Source: an uncultured Bacillota bacterium
GTDB lineage: Bacteria > Bacillota > Clostridia > Christensenellales > Borkfalkiaceae
Assembly (NCBI GenBank): GCA_949283775.1
Contig: CASDTU010000023.1
Span: 1-58,310 of the forward strand
Length of the DNA: 58,310 nt
Direction: 5' to 3'
The position numbers were made by a program, and so were the translations under genes. The notes under the pieces were generated by a model, which saw only the letters and a program-made list of their open reading frames with translations, did no database searches and had not been told where the DNA came from. Positions 48,119-57,131 of this stretch are shown piece after piece (position 1 is the first letter of the stretch; each line of letters begins with the position of its first letter).

Positions 48119-51040
48119 CTATGCCGGAATCTCTTCCGTTATATAGCATTCGATCACATCTCCGACTTTAATTCCGTCAAACCCTTCGATACTGACACCG
48201 CACTCAAAGCCGCCGGAAACTTCCTTGACGTCATCTTTAAACCGCTTTAACTGACGTACGGCCCCCTCTACGATCATAACATCGTCGCGATAAATGCGCA
48301 GTTTGCCTTGCCGTACAATTTTTCCTTCCGTTACATAGCAGCCCGCGACCATGCCGACGCCTGTAATTTTAAAGGTTTGCAACACGTCGCATTTTCCCGT
48401 CATGATCTCACGGTATTTCGGCGCAAGCATTCCTTTAAGCGCCGCCTGGATATCGTCTAACAGTTCATAAATGATCCTGTAAGAACGAACGTCTACTCCG
48501 CTGTGTTCCGCCAAATTTTTCGCCTTAGCATCCGGTCTTACGTTGAACCCGACAATGATCGCGTTCGAAGAATCTGCAAGCATTACATCCGATTCCGTGA
48601 TCGCGCCGGCACCGCTGTGAATAATATTCACGCGCACTTCATCGTTTGATAATTTCAGCAAAGATTGTTTTACGGCTTCCACAGAGCCCTGCACGTCGCC
48701 TTTTACGATAATATTCAAGCCCTTGATTTTTCCTTCGGCAATTTTATCAAACACATCGTCGAGGGTTACGCGCGTCTGCGATTTGATCATGGACTCGCTC
48801 TCTTTCCGCTTGCGCTCGTCCAAAACCTGTTTCATCAATTTATCCTGCTCCACCGCAATGATCGAATCCCCGGCATTGGGAACGTCTTCCAAACCTAAAA
48901 TCGAAACAGCCATGGAAGGACCGGCCGACTTGACGGTGCGGCCCTTGTCGTCGATCATCGCACGGACTCTTCCCATCGTCGTTCCCGAAATAACGTTGTC
49001 GCCCGTATGCAGCGTTCCGTTTTGAATCAGCACGGAGGCAACCGGCCCCTTGCCTTTGTCGAGCTTCGCTTCAATGATCGTGCCGCGTGCCATCTGATTC
49101 GGGTTCGCTTTATATTCGCGGACTTCCGCTATCAAATTGATCGATTCAAGCAGATTATCGATCCCTTCTCCGGTCTTTGCCGAAACGGGACATACGATCG
49201 CATCACCGCCCCATTCTTCGGGAACAAGGCCGCTATTCGTCAAGCCCTGCTTGACCTTTTCGAGGTTCGCTTCCGGTTTATCCATCTTATTGACGGCAAC
49301 AATGATCGGAACGTCCGCCGCTTTTGCATGATTGATCGCTTCAACCGTCTGCGGCATGATCCCGTCGTCAGCAGCCACTACAAGCACCACGATGTCGGTA
49401 ACCGAAGCGCCTCTGGCACGCATTGCCGTAAAAGCTTCATGTCCCGGCGTATCCAAAAACGTAATGATCTTGCCTCCGACGTTAACCGAATATGCGCCGA
49501 TATGCTGCGTAATACCGCCTGCCTCTCCCGCCGTTACATTCGAACTGCGGATCTTATCCAGCAAAGACGTTTTGCCGTGGTCGACGTGTCCCATTACCGT
49601 TACAACAGGCGGACGTGTTACTGCATTTTCATCGTTTTGATTTTCGCCCTGATAAATCTCGTCCAGCGCCTCTTCCGCCGTCTTTTCCGGCTTATATTCA
49701 AGCTCGATCCCCAAATCATTGGCTATATATGCCGCCGTATCGTAATCGATAGAGTCGTTGATCGTCTTTGCGATGCCCTCTTTAAACAAGCGTTTTGTAA
49801 TTTCTACCGCCGTAATGCCGAGCTTTTCACTTAAAACTTTTAAAGCGATATTTTCCGTCGTAACGACCGCATGCTCAATCTTGATCGTCTGAACGGCTTC
49901 TTGTTTCTGCTTCTTTACGCGAAGTTTTCTGTAACCGCTCTTATCCTCGTCGAAGTCGGATACCGACACCTGCTGTTTGATCAGAGCACGTTTGCTGACC
50001 GTACGTTTTTGTTCGACGTATTGTTTGTCAAACGCCGCTTTTTTCTTCGATGCAGCTAAATTTTTATTTTGCGCAACCGACGGAATAACGGGAGCTGCTG
50101 CCGCCGCATTGAAACGGTTTGCGGCAGGTGCTCGTCCGCCTGCCGCAGGACGAGTCTGCGTCCCCACAGCGTTCTTACCGTTGAATCTGCCCTGCTGACC
50201 TCCGGACAAATTCGGTTTCGGGCCATAAGGCTTTGATCCGGCCGGAGCAGATGCGTATCCGCCGCGAGGCGAGGTCTGCGCGCTGTTGTACGAAGGACGT
50301 ACTCCTTGCTGCGAGTTTGCATATGTTCCGCGCTGAGTATTTTGGAAATTACCGCCGCGCTCGCCTTGTCCCTGATATTGTCTTTCCGTGCGCGCGCCGC
50401 TTAGCATACGATCCGCCGTCGACCGTTCTGTATTCAACTGCGCCGCACGATTGGCATTTTGCTGTGCACGCCGCTCCGCATATTGCGTACGGATCACGCT
50501 CTCGCCGTTACTGCGGATTTGCGTCTTCGCTGTGATTTCAGCCGATGCGGATGAATTGGAAACAGATGTCTCTCCTTGCTTGATCGCCTCTTCTTTTTTC
50601 GGCGCAGTCTGATGATCCGCATCATTCAAAGAATCCGATGTGCCCGCTGCATCGACCGTCGGATGTTTTTTTACGGCCTGCGCGTTTTTTTCTTGAACAG
50701 CGTTAAGATCTTCCTCTGCCCTCGCCGTCGATTTTTCAGCCGCTTTCTCTGCCGGCGCTTCCGGTTTTGCGTTAGATTCGAAAGAGTCAACTTTTTCCGT
50801 AAAATTCTGTGCTTCAGACTTGCTTTCCAATTCTGCGGCATGCGCAGTCTCTTCCGCTTTGGATAATTCTTCCTGTAAGCGTTTTGCCGCCGCATTTTCC
50901 AAATCTGAAAGTTTACGGAGAATATCGCTCACTTTTTTCTCCGTACTTTGCACATTTTTCAACAAGGCACCGATCCCTTCCGTTCCCAGAAGAGACCCTA
51001 TATTTTCGATATTCGCATAATTCTTTTTGCTGTCTGCCAT
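48119..51040 (-). CDS. infB: Translation initiation factor IF-2
   Basis: GTPase that places initiator tRNA on the 30S subunit. I use the ATG at 51040 (973 residues, start [13 protein letters not shown]); the frame is open to 51133, but that part overlaps the L7Ae gene. TAAGATG joins the L7Ae stop and this start, so coupling is expected; GGGAGG is 14 nt upstream. A long low-complexity N-terminal half (Glu/Lys/Ala, then Gln/Asn/Arg/Gly/Pro-rich, to about residue 370) precedes IF2-N ([17 protein letters not shown]). The G domain has [20 protein letters not shown] and NKMDKPEA, and domains II-IV follow. All motifs are present. Confidence 0.96.
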   Translation of the reverse strand: MADSKKNYANIENIGSLLGTEGIGALLKNVQSTEKKVSDILRKLSDLENAAAKRLQEELSKAEETAHAAELESKSEAQNFTEKVDSFESNAKPEAPAEKAAEKSTARAEEDLNAVQEKNAQAVKKHPTVDAAGTSDSLNDADHQTAPKKEEAIKQGETSVSNSSASAEITAKTQIRSNGESVIRTQYAERRAQQNANRAAQLNTERSTADRMLSGARTERQYQGQGERGGNFQNTQRGTYANSQQGVRPSYNSAQTSPRGGYASAPAGSKPYGPKPNLSGGQQGRFNGKNAVGTQTRPAAGGRAPAANRFNAAAAAPVIPSVAQNKNLAASKKKAAFDKQYVEQKRTVSKRALIKQQVSVSDFDEDKSGYRKLRVKKQKQEAVQTIKIEHAVVTTENIALKVLSEKLGITAVEITKRLFKEGIAKTINDSIDYDTAAYIANDLGIELEYKPEKTAEEALDEIYQGENQNDENAVTRPPVVTVMGHVDHGKTSLLDKIRSSNVTAGEAGGITQHIGAYSVNVGGKIITFLDTPGHEAFTAMRARGASVTDIVVLVVAADDGIMPQTVEAINHAKAADVPIIVAVNKMDKPEANLEKVKQGLTNSGLVPEEWGGDAIVCPVSAKTGEGIDNLLESINLIAEVREYKANPNQMARGTIIEAKLDKGKGPVASVLIQNGTLHTGDNVISGTTMGRVRAMIDDKGRTVKSAGPSMAVSILGLEDVPNAGDSIIAVEQDKLMKQVLDERKRKESESMIKSQTRVTLDDVFDKIAEGKIKGLNIIVKGDVQGSVEAVKQSLLKLSNDEVRVNIIHSGAGAITESDVMLADSSNAIIVGFNVRPDAKAKNLAEHSGVDVRSYRIIYELLDDIQAALKGMLAPKYREIMTGKCDVLQTFKITGVGMVAGCYVTEGKIVRQGKLRIYRDDVMIVEGAVRQLKRFKDDVKEVSGGFECGVSIEGFDGIKVGDVIECYITEEIPA

Positions 51041-51041
51041 C

Positions 51042-51371
51042 TTATTGAATGTTGCCTCCCGAATATTTTCTAAAATTCTCATCTTCCGCCTGTAAAATTG
51101 CATTTGCAAGGTTTTTATCCCGAACCGCCGCAATTTTACAGTTCTCTCTTCCCGTTATTCTCTCCAATTCACCGGAAAGTAGAATCATCATTTCGCAATG
51201 AAACTTATCCATCAGTTTTATGGCGCTCTTTTTCGCATTTTCTGACGCGCCGCTGCAAAGCAAGAGCAAAAACACATCTTTTCTCTGCGTTGCGATCGCA
51301 TTGAAGCCGCAAGTCAATTTACCTGCTTTTATACAAAATCCTATAAATGTTTCAGCTCTGCTTTTTTTCAA
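51042..51371 (-). CDS. rplGA: L7Ae/L30e/YlxQ-type RNA-binding protein
   Basis: 109-residue protein of the L7Ae/L30e/S12e fold (FIGFCIKAGKLTCGFNAIAT, LLLLCSGASENAKKSAI), the homolog of Bacillus YlxQ/RplGA, thought to bind kink-turn RNA. It overlaps ylxR by 20 bp and infB begins 1 nt after its stop, so the three are tightly coupled. The KAGKL-x-x-G core is preserved. The precise RNA target is unknown. Confidence 0.88.
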   Translation of the reverse strand: MKKSRAETFIGFCIKAGKLTCGFNAIATQRKDVFLLLLCSGASENAKKSAIKLMDKFHCEMMILLSGELERITGRENCKIAAVRDKNLANAILQAEDENFRKYSGGNIQ

Positions 51372-51627
51372 AAAAAGTCTCCTCTATTTTATCATATACC
51401 GCAAGAGGTATTTCCGCCGAAAAAGTCTTATTTAAAAGCCGCGCTTTTTTTAATTTTTTTATACAATCCGGATTGTCGCAGATATATGCCCCTCGTCCGG
51501 CCGCCTTGCCGGTAAAATCAATAAATGCGTCTTCATCCTTCGGTTTTACGATCCGAAGCATTTCTTTTTTCGGCTTCATCTCATGACAGGCTATGCACAT
51601 CCGCATCGGGATTTTTTTTACTTTCAA
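51352..51627 (-). CDS. ylxR: YlxR family RNA-binding protein
   Basis: 91 residues from a TTG at 51627 that stands behind GAGGTG with about 4 nt spacing; a longer frame to 51681 lacks a ribosome site. The family signature is visible: MRMCIACHEMKPKKEMLRIV and GKAAGRGAYICDNPDC. YlxR has been linked to the RNase P RNA and to regulation of ribosome-related genes in other Firmicutes. It lies 78 bp after nusA, in the standard order. Confidence 0.88.
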   Translation of the reverse strand: MKVKKIPMRMCIACHEMKPKKEMLRIVKPKDEDAFIDFTGKAAGRGAYICDNPDCIKKLKKARLLNKTFSAEIPLAVYDKIEETFFEKKQS

Positions 51628-51705
51628 AGAACACCTCAAACTTACTGTTTTCGTATCCGCGCGCCGATTTTCGCCGCGCAAAAAAACTTGCTTCGCCGAA
51701 TTTAC

Positions 51706-52809
51706 TTATTCCTCAGACGGTTCGTCATCCTCGCTCATCTCAGCGGGCACTTGCAAACTTTCCATTTTGGCAGCCGCGCTCTCGCTCTTAACGTCGATTT
51801 TCCAGCCCGTGAGCCGCGCCGCAAGGCGCGCGTTTTGCCCGTCTCTTCCGATCGCCAAAGACAATTTATCGTCCGGAACGACCGCAACGGCAGACTTCTC
51901 ATCGACCTGCGTGACCGAAATCACTTTCGCAGGCGAAAGTGATTTCGCTATAAATTCAAGCGCGTTCTCGCTCCAAGGAATGATATCGACCTTTTCTCCG
52001 CCGAGCTCCGCAACGACCGCATTTACGCGGGCGCCTTTGTTGCCCACGCAGGCGCCGACCGCATCGACCTGCGGATCTTCGCTGTAAATCGCCATCTTCG
52101 TGCGCTGGCCCGCTTCACGGGAAATCGATTTAATTTGCACGGTACCGGATTTAATTTCCGGTACTTCGTTTTCAAAAAGCCGCTTGACAAGTCCGGCAGA
52201 CGTCCTGGACACCAAAACCTGCGCACCGCGGCCGCTGTTTTTGATGTTTTTGACATATACCTTCAATCGGTCATTGACTTCGTATTTTTCTCCCGGGACC
52301 TGATCTTGCGGCAGCATTACGCCCTCGATCTGACCCTTTCCGAGTTCCACATAAACATTCTTTGCATCGACTTTGCGCACGACGCAGCTCATCAGCTCGT
52401 CTTTTTTGTCGGAAAACTCGTTTAAAGTATTATCTCGCTCCGTTTCGTGCAGTTTTTGCAAGATCACTTGCTTCGCCGTCTGTGCGGCGATACGGCCGAA
52501 GTCCTTCGGAACAAATTCTTCATAGACCAGATCACCCAATTTATAGCTCTTCTTTAACTGCTGCGCCTCGGCCAACGAAATTTCTTTTTCCTTATCAACG
52601 ACTTCTTCCACGGCAGTCCGAACCGTATAGTATTTGATACTGTTTTTCTCCGGATTGATCTTGATATCTACGTCCCCTGCGCCGCCCTCGTACTGCTTTT
52701 TATACGCCGAAATCAACGCATTCCGCAACGCTTCGATAAATATCTCGCTGCTGATACCTTTTTCTGCTTCCAAATCCGCCAAAGCCTCAAAGAACTCTTT
52801 GCTAACCAT
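51706..52809 (-). CDS. nusA: Transcription termination/antitermination factor NusA
   Basis: RNA polymerase-binding factor that promotes pausing and hairpin termination. 367 residues: N-terminal polymerase-binding domain (about 1-125), S1 domain (about 130-200), KH1 and KH2 (about 205-345; GNKGARVNAVVAELGGEKVD and AIGRDGQNARLAARLTGWKID). A short acidic tail (EMSEDDEPSEE) follows instead of the acidic repeats of proteobacteria; the length fits Firmicutes. It lies 37 bp after rimP. Confidence 0.96.
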   Translation of the reverse strand: MVSKEFFEALADLEAEKGISSEIFIEALRNALISAYKKQYEGGAGDVDIKINPEKNSIKYYTVRTAVEEVVDKEKEISLAEAQQLKKSYKLGDLVYEEFVPKDFGRIAAQTAKQVILQKLHETERDNTLNEFSDKKDELMSCVVRKVDAKNVYVELGKGQIEGVMLPQDQVPGEKYEVNDRLKVYVKNIKNSGRGAQVLVSRTSAGLVKRLFENEVPEIKSGTVQIKSISREAGQRTKMAIYSEDPQVDAVGACVGNKGARVNAVVAELGGEKVDIIPWSENALEFIAKSLSPAKVISVTQVDEKSAVAVVPDDKLSLAIGRDGQNARLAARLTGWKIDVKSESAAAKMESLQVPAEMSEDDEPSEE

Positions 52810-52846
52810 CGTCTTCTCCTAAATTATTTTTGCTTGAAATAAGCAA

Positions 52847-53320
52847 TTATTCGAAATCAATTGCCTGTGATATTTTTACAATCTGTGTCAGATTCAACTT
52901 TAAAATTTCGCCCAGTTTATCGACCGTGATGTTTCCTGCCTGCGCATTATACTCCAGCAGGATCGCCTCAAAAAATTTCTGTCCTTTCAGCGGGGCATAA
53001 AGTTTAATCTCCACTTTCTTACCCAGGTTCCTTAAAAAGTCTTTATCCTTTTTAAACGGTCTGTCCAATCCGGGGCTGCTGACATTCAGCGTGTAGCCCT
53101 GCCCGAACGTCGGATCAAGCTCATCCAACACCGGATCGGCTGCCATGTGAAATTTTTCACAGGTATTTAAATCGATCCCGCCTTCCGCATCCGTATCCAA
53201 ATAAATGGTCAAAGAAGGATTCTTACCCTGATGAAAAACAATTTCATAAATCGAAACACCGCACCTTTGGGCGACGGGCGTTAAAGCCTGTTCAATTTCT
53301 TCCAACGGTTTTACTTTCAT
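52847..53320 (-). CDS. rimP: Ribosome maturation factor RimP
   Basis: Assists 30S assembly. 157 residues with the RimP signature (IYLDTDAEGGIDLNTCEKF and LNVSSPGLDRPFKKDKDFLRN) and a C-terminal SH3-like part. It is first in the rimP-nusA operon with a promoter (53404-53432), a candidate operator and a hairpin leader. Confidence 0.95.
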   Translation of the reverse strand: MKVKPLEEIEQALTPVAQRCGVSIYEIVFHQGKNPSLTIYLDTDAEGGIDLNTCEKFHMAADPVLDELDPTFGQGYTLNVSSPGLDRPFKKDKDFLRNLGKKVEIKLYAPLKGQKFFEAILLEYNAQAGNITVDKLGEILKLNLTQIVKISQAIDFE

Positions 53321-53352
53321 TCAAACACCTAAAAAACTGCACATAAAAAGAT

Positions 53353-53376
53353 TTGAGAGCGGAAACCCACTCTCAA
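53353..53376 (-). promoter_or_regulatory. Leader hairpin of the rimP-nusA operon
   Basis: On the minus strand TTGAGAGTGGG pairs with CCGCTCTCAA around a short loop (7 perfect pairs, a T-G wobble, 2 G-C pairs), followed by an ATCTTTTTA tract, about 33 bp before the rimP ATG. It resembles the terminator-like GAGTGGG leader I recall upstream of rimP in other Firmicutes, probably for NusA-dependent attenuation. Confidence 0.6.
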
Positions 53377-53385
53377 TTCCAAGCT

Positions 53386-53402
53386 AACATATTCAGTATG
53401 TT
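53386..53402 (-). promoter_or_regulatory. Inverted repeat at the start of the rimP-nusA transcript
   Basis: AACATA-N5-TATGTT lies just downstream of the -10 element, where transcription should start. It may be an operator or the first RNA hairpin. Confidence 0.35.
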
Positions 53403-53403
53403 C

Positions 53404-53432
53404 ATTATACCATATCTTTACGCTTTTGGCAA
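53404..53432 (-). promoter_or_regulatory. Promoter of the rimP-nusA-infB operon
   Basis: TTGCCA (53427-53432) and TATAAT (53404-53409) are 17 bp apart on the minus strand. The -35 lies within the last codons of the polC-like gene, so the operon can be transcribed separately from it. Confidence 0.7.
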
Positions 53433-54947
53433 GCATTTTTTGGCTTTTATCAACTCGATAAATATTTTTGCGGTCGTAAGCGCATCGTCCCATGCGCGGT
53501 GATGATTGAAGGTGATTCCGTAATGATCCGCCAACGTATTCAGCTTATAATTCGGCAAAAAGAGCATGCTTTGGGCGATCGAAAGCGTATCCAATGTACG
53601 AAACTCAAAGGGATATTCTTCCTGCTGCGCATAATAATGCACAAATTTGTAGTCAAACTGCACGTTGTGCCCAACAAGCAAGCATCCGTCACAAAACTTG
53701 TAAAAATCCGGGATCACTTCCGATATTTTCGGAGCGCCTTTGAGCATCTCGTCCGTGATGCCCGTCAGCTTAACAATCTCATCGTCGAGCTTCCGCTCCG
53801 GATCGACCAAGGTAGTGAATTTTTCACGGATCTCTCCGCCGATGATTTTGACCGCGCCGATCTCTGTGATCGCATCCATCTTCCCGCCCGTCGGAGTATT
53901 GACGAGCCCGGTCGTCTCCAAGTCAAAAACGACGAACGTATTTTTCACGAGATCTTCCGGCAAAACGTCCTGCGCAAATAAGTTCATCTGATTGTAATCG
54001 GTAAGTTTCTCCGGAAACACCTTACTGTAATGAAGCGGCACCGCTTTCCCTTGCTTCTTTTCCGGAACGAAATCTGCCGGCATGGAACCGCGATTGATAA
54101 ATTTTGCCGTAAAACTCAGGCGTTCGTTAAACATTTCATTGCTGCCTGTACAGACGATCCGATCCCCCTCTTTCAAAGCCCGAATTTTCTCTTCCGTTTT
54201 CTTTTTTATAAAATACGACAACGTCATCCGATCAGTCGTGTCGGATATCGTAAAACGCAAATACGGCTTGCCTTTTTGCGATACCCTTTCCTGAATATAC
54301 GTAATTTCTCCGCAAACCGTCAGCGATTCGCTCGTAAAATTGCAATCCGCCAGATACGTCGCGATTTTGGGTACGTTTGCCTCGTCGATGGTTTCAAAAT
54401 CGGCGATCGGAAATGTGCGAGCCGGACGAAAATCAAAGGGTTCGTCCTGCGTCTCTTCTTCCGTTTCTTCGGGGGGCACCTTCTCCTTGTCGACGAGCTC
54501 TCCGCGAAAAGAACCGCAAAAATTTTTGGAAAGCATCTTTTCGATTCCCGGCAACAGCTGTTCATTCTTTTCAAAAAAGCCTCTTTCCGCGGCGTCGACC
54601 CCGAATTGGAAGCGAATCGGTTCGCCGGGGATCACTTCTATGTCTTCCGCCCGAATACACGCCGCCGCAGCTCGATGATTCCGATCCAAATATTCCAAAA
54701 TTTTTTGCCGGACGATCTGCGGATCGGCTACCACTTTTTTGATTTGCAACTCCGCACTTAGATTTTGCGGCACCGCTTCTTTTGCCAGCTCCTGCGCCAA
54801 GCGGACGCTTTCCTGTGAATACGCTCTGTCCGTAATGATATGAAATTTACAGGATAACGTTTCTTTTTTCAGCGTTATACTGTTTAAGACCGCGCTTTCA
54901 AACCCGTTTATATTTCTCAGCTTCTCTAAAAATACCTGTTTGTCCAT
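53418..54947 (-). CDS. PolC-derived protein: N-terminal, OB and DEDDh exonuclease domains only
   Basis: 509 residues. The PolC-type N-terminal part is at about 1-175, an OB-fold segment (VCGEITYIQERVSQKGKPYL) at about 195-300, then a DEDDh exonuclease: FVVFDLETTGL (Asp342, Glu344), GHNVQFDYKF (Asp432) and HRAWDDALTTA (His483, Asp488). PolC, the main Firmicute replicase of about 1400 residues, has a PHP domain interrupted by the exonuclease, followed by the polymerase. Both PHP halves and the whole polymerase are missing; no remnant follows, since the rimP promoter overlaps the stop. The location between ispG and rimP is exactly the polC locus. It may be a proofreading exonuclease acting with a separate polymerase, or a reduced gene kept for another repair role. 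Confidence 0.85.
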   Translation of the reverse strand: MDKQVFLEKLRNINGFESAVLNSITLKKETLSCKFHIITDRAYSQESVRLAQELAKEAVPQNLSAELQIKKVVADPQIVRQKILEYLDRNHRAAAACIRAEDIEVIPGEPIRFQFGVDAAERGFFEKNEQLLPGIEKMLSKNFCGSFRGELVDKEKVPPEETEEETQDEPFDFRPARTFPIADFETIDEANVPKIATYLADCNFTSESLTVCGEITYIQERVSQKGKPYLRFTISDTTDRMTLSYFIKKKTEEKIRALKEGDRIVCTGSNEMFNERLSFTAKFINRGSMPADFVPEKKQGKAVPLHYSKVFPEKLTDYNQMNLFAQDVLPEDLVKNTFVVFDLETTGLVNTPTGGKMDAITEIGAVKIIGGEIREKFTTLVDPERKLDDEIVKLTGITDEMLKGAPKISEVIPDFYKFCDGCLLVGHNVQFDYKFVHYYAQQEEYPFEFRTLDTLSIAQSMLFLPNYKLNTLADHYGITFNHHRAWDDALTTAKIFIELIKAKKCLPKA

Positions 54948-54972
54948 TCCGCTGCTTTTTTCCTCGCTTTTG

Positions 54973-56013
54973 TTACTTCAATAAATTCAAAACCATTTTC
55001 TTAAAATATCCCGGAGCAATGTCTGCCGACACCGATTCCGTCGGCTTGCCATGCCGAAAAATCACGCATTTCTCTTTTCCGCCTGCAATCCCGATATCGC
55101 AATCGTTTGCTTCACCCGGTCCGTTCACAACGCATCCCATCACGGCAATCTTGAGCGGCTTTTTGCTGGCAAAAGTCATTTTTTCAATTTCCTGCGCGAG
55201 TTGCATACTGTTCCATTCACAGCGTCCGCAAGTGGGACAGGACACGACTTCCACATATTCTTTTTCCAAACCGCAGGCGCGCAGTATCCTTTTGGCCGCA
55301 TAGACCTCCTCCAACGGATCGTCCGTCAGAGAGACACGGATTGTATCGCCGATCCCGTCCAACAGCAACGCGCCGATTCCGACGCTGCTCTTTACGACGC
55401 CGCTCTCTTTCGTACCCGCTTCCGTAACGCCCAAATGCAACGGATAGTCTGTCTTTTTTGCAATTTTTCTGTATGCTTCAACAGTCAATGGCACCGAGGA
55501 CGCCTTTACCGATATGACGATATCGCCGATCCCGTACTTTTCCAAGATGCCGACGTTGCAGAGTGCACTCTCCACCAAAGCGTCCGCAGTGCGGCCGTAT
55601 TTCTCCAAAAACGTCTTTTCGATACTGCCCGTATTGGCGCCGACCCGTATCGGAATCTTATGCGCACGCACGCAGTCGGCGACCAAGCGAATCTTATCTT
55701 CGTTTCCGATATTTCCGGGATTGATGCGGATTTTATCCGCGCCGTTTTCGATCGCCAGCACCGCCAGCTTCGCCGAAAAATGAATGTCAGCAACAAGCGG
55801 AACCGATGAAGATTCCTTGATTTTTTTTAATGCCCTTGCATCTTCTTCGTCGCGGATCGCCACCCGAACAATTTCACAGCCGGCCGCAGCAAGTTTTTCG
55901 ATTTGCCCGATCGTCGTTTCCGTATCGGACGTATGCGCCGTCGTCATCGACTGGATGCGGACAGGCTCCCCTCCGCCGAGAAATACGCGGCCGACCTGTA
56001 CTTTCTTACTCAT
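54973..56013 (-). CDS. ispG: 4-hydroxy-3-methylbut-2-en-1-yl diphosphate synthase (flavodoxin)
   Basis: Fe-S enzyme of the MEP isoprenoid route converting MEcPP to HMBPP. 346 residues: barrel start VGRVFLGGGEPVRIQSMT, DIHFSAKLA, RINPGNIG, and the Fe-S domain with SCPTCGRCEW and GCVVNGPGEANDCDIGIAGG. Length and cysteines are standard. It is 25 bp upstream of the polC-like gene and 36 bp after nrdR, in the standard dxr/ispG-polC neighbourhood, though dxr is not in this window. Confidence 0.96.
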   Translation of the reverse strand: MSKKVQVGRVFLGGGEPVRIQSMTTAHTSDTETTIGQIEKLAAAGCEIVRVAIRDEEDARALKKIKESSSVPLVADIHFSAKLAVLAIENGADKIRINPGNIGNEDKIRLVADCVRAHKIPIRVGANTGSIEKTFLEKYGRTADALVESALCNVGILEKYGIGDIVISVKASSVPLTVEAYRKIAKKTDYPLHLGVTEAGTKESGVVKSSVGIGALLLDGIGDTIRVSLTDDPLEEVYAAKRILRACGLEKEYVEVVSCPTCGRCEWNSMQLAQEIEKMTFASKKPLKIAVMGCVVNGPGEANDCDIGIAGGKEKCVIFRHGKPTESVSADIAPGYFKKMVLNLLK

Positions 56014-56049
56014 TTTTTAAACACCGCCCTATGAACTGAAAAGGAAGTC

Positions 56050-56544
56050 CTACTCTTCGGACTTCCGCTCTGTTATATTCTTAGGTTCTTTTGTTTCTTT
56101 CATCATCGATTGCAATTCGTTCATAAAGGAAGAGATATCCGTAAACTGCCTGTATACGGAAGCGTAGCGAACATAGGCAACTTCGTCGATATCTTTCAGC
56201 CCGTCCATCACCATTTCACCGATTTTTTTTGAAGTGATCTCCTGCTCCAAAGAATTATACACCTGCTTTTTGATATCTTCCACAAGTTTATCGATTTTTG
56301 ACATCGAAACAGGACGCTTTTCACAAGCCTTGATAATGCCGTTTTTTATCTTGTTCGGATCGAATGCTTGGCGGTTTCCGCCGTTCTTGACGACCAGCAC
56401 CGGCGTCGTTTCGATCGTTTCATACGTCGTAAACCTTCTTCCGCACTGCATACACTCCCGCCTGCGGCGAATCGTTCTGTCCTCGTCCGTCGAACGGCTG
56501 TCAATTACTTTGCTTTCCGTGCAACCGCAATACATACATTTCAT
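56050..56544 (-). CDS. nrdR: Transcriptional repressor NrdR
   Basis: Zinc-ribbon/ATP-cone repressor of ribonucleotide reductase genes. 164 residues with the zinc ribbon CMYCGCTESKVIDSR and CMQCGRRFTTYE, then the ATP-cone (VVKNGGNRQAFDPNKIKNGI). An extra tail runs past the cone (MNELQSMMKETKEP...). Ribonucleotide reductase genes are not in this window. A palindrome lies over its own promoter. Confidence 0.95.
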   Translation of the reverse strand: MKCMYCGCTESKVIDSRSTDEDRTIRRRRECMQCGRRFTTYETIETTPVLVVKNGGNRQAFDPNKIKNGIIKACEKRPVSMSKIDKLVEDIKKQVYNSLEQEITSKKIGEMVMDGLKDIDEVAYVRYASVYRQFTDISSFMNELQSMMKETKEPKNITERKSEE

Positions 56545-56566
56545 AAAAAACTCCCGAACACAATCT

Positions 56567-56585
56567 ATAGTATATCTAATACTAT
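56567..56585 (-). promoter_or_regulatory. Inverted repeat over the nrdR transcription start
   Basis: ATAGTAT-N5-ATACTAT is a perfect 7-bp inverted repeat overlapping the end of the nrdR -10 and the start point. It is a candidate operator. It differs from the known ACACTATATAT-type NrdR box. Confidence 0.4.
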
Positions 56586-56612
56586 TTTAACACAAAATGG
56601 CAATTCTGTAAA
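56584..56612 (-). promoter_or_regulatory. nrdR promoter
   Basis: The minus strand has TTTACA (56607-56612), 17 bp, TAAAAT (56584-56589). About 40 bp separate the -10 from the nrdR ATG, with a GGGAG site. Confidence 0.5.
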
Positions 56613-56647
56613 GTCTTTATTTCAAAAACTGTCTTTTTTACGGAATT

Positions 56648-57064
56648 TTAATTGCCTTTGCAGAGCAATTCGAGTTCTTTATAAAAATTTTCCGAAGTTT
56701 CGCCGTTCAGATCCAAATAAAAACACCGTCCGTTATATCCTTTTCCGTCCCAACGGATCAGATTCAGTCCGCAGTCCTTCGGCTTTACTGCCGCCAGCAG
56801 CTTTGTGAACGGCATGTCGCAATCGCTCTTCTCCTCGCCGAACACAAACTCGATCCAAAGTCCGCTCTTCTTTTCCTCCCTCGTCAGGTCGTCGATGCTG
56901 ACTCCGAAAGCAGGCATCTGATGGGCTTTCTCCGTCATAGCACTCCACTCTTTTAGGATTTTTTTATAGAGCGAATCGCCTTTCGACACTTTAAATGCGA
57001 CTGCACCGTCCTTTATTATCTCGATCTGTTCCGCTTCGTAAATTTTTTCTTTGATCGCAAACAT
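56648..57064 (-). CDS. Hypothetical cytoplasmic protein divergent from the clpB regulator
   Basis: 138 residues from the ATG at 57064, preceded by GGGGAGGCGGAAGT; an upstream start at 57118 would lie over the promoter. The protein is acidic/basic mixed with no membrane helix and no motif I recognise (starts FAIKEKIYEAEQIEI; centre FGVSIDDLTREEKKSGLWIE; NLIRWDGKGYNGRCFYLDLN). The WDGKGYNGRCFYL segment suggests a compact alpha/beta fold. It shares an intergenic region with the ribbon-helix-helix gene and has a strong promoter. Confidence 0.68.
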   Translation of the reverse strand: MFAIKEKIYEAEQIEIIKDGAVAFKVSKGDSLYKKILKEWSAMTEKAHQMPAFGVSIDDLTREEKKSGLWIEFVFGEEKSDCDMPFTKLLAAVKPKDCGLNLIRWDGKGYNGRCFYLDLNGETSENFYKELELLCKGN

Positions 57065-57089
57065 ACTTCCGCCTCCCCTCTTTTTTATC

Positions 57090-57118
57090 ATTATAGCAAA
57101 CTTTTTCTCGGAATGCAA
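57090..57118 (-). promoter_or_regulatory. Promoter of the 138-residue hypothetical gene
   Basis: TTGCAT (57113-57118) and TATAAT (57090-57095) with a 17-bp spacer and extended TGC before the -10, minus strand. The -10 is 25 bp before the ATG. Confidence 0.7.
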
Positions 57119-57131
57119 TCGATCAAATCTA

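Noticed and set aside
49007-49834. 275-codon plus-strand ORF antisense to infB
   Set aside because: It is antisense to the IF-2 G domain and has no independent support.
51041-51133. Upstream extension of infB to an ATG at 51133
   Set aside because: It overlaps the L7Ae gene, has no ribosome site, and adds residues not seen at IF-2 N-termini; the ATG at 51040 is coupled to the L7Ae stop.
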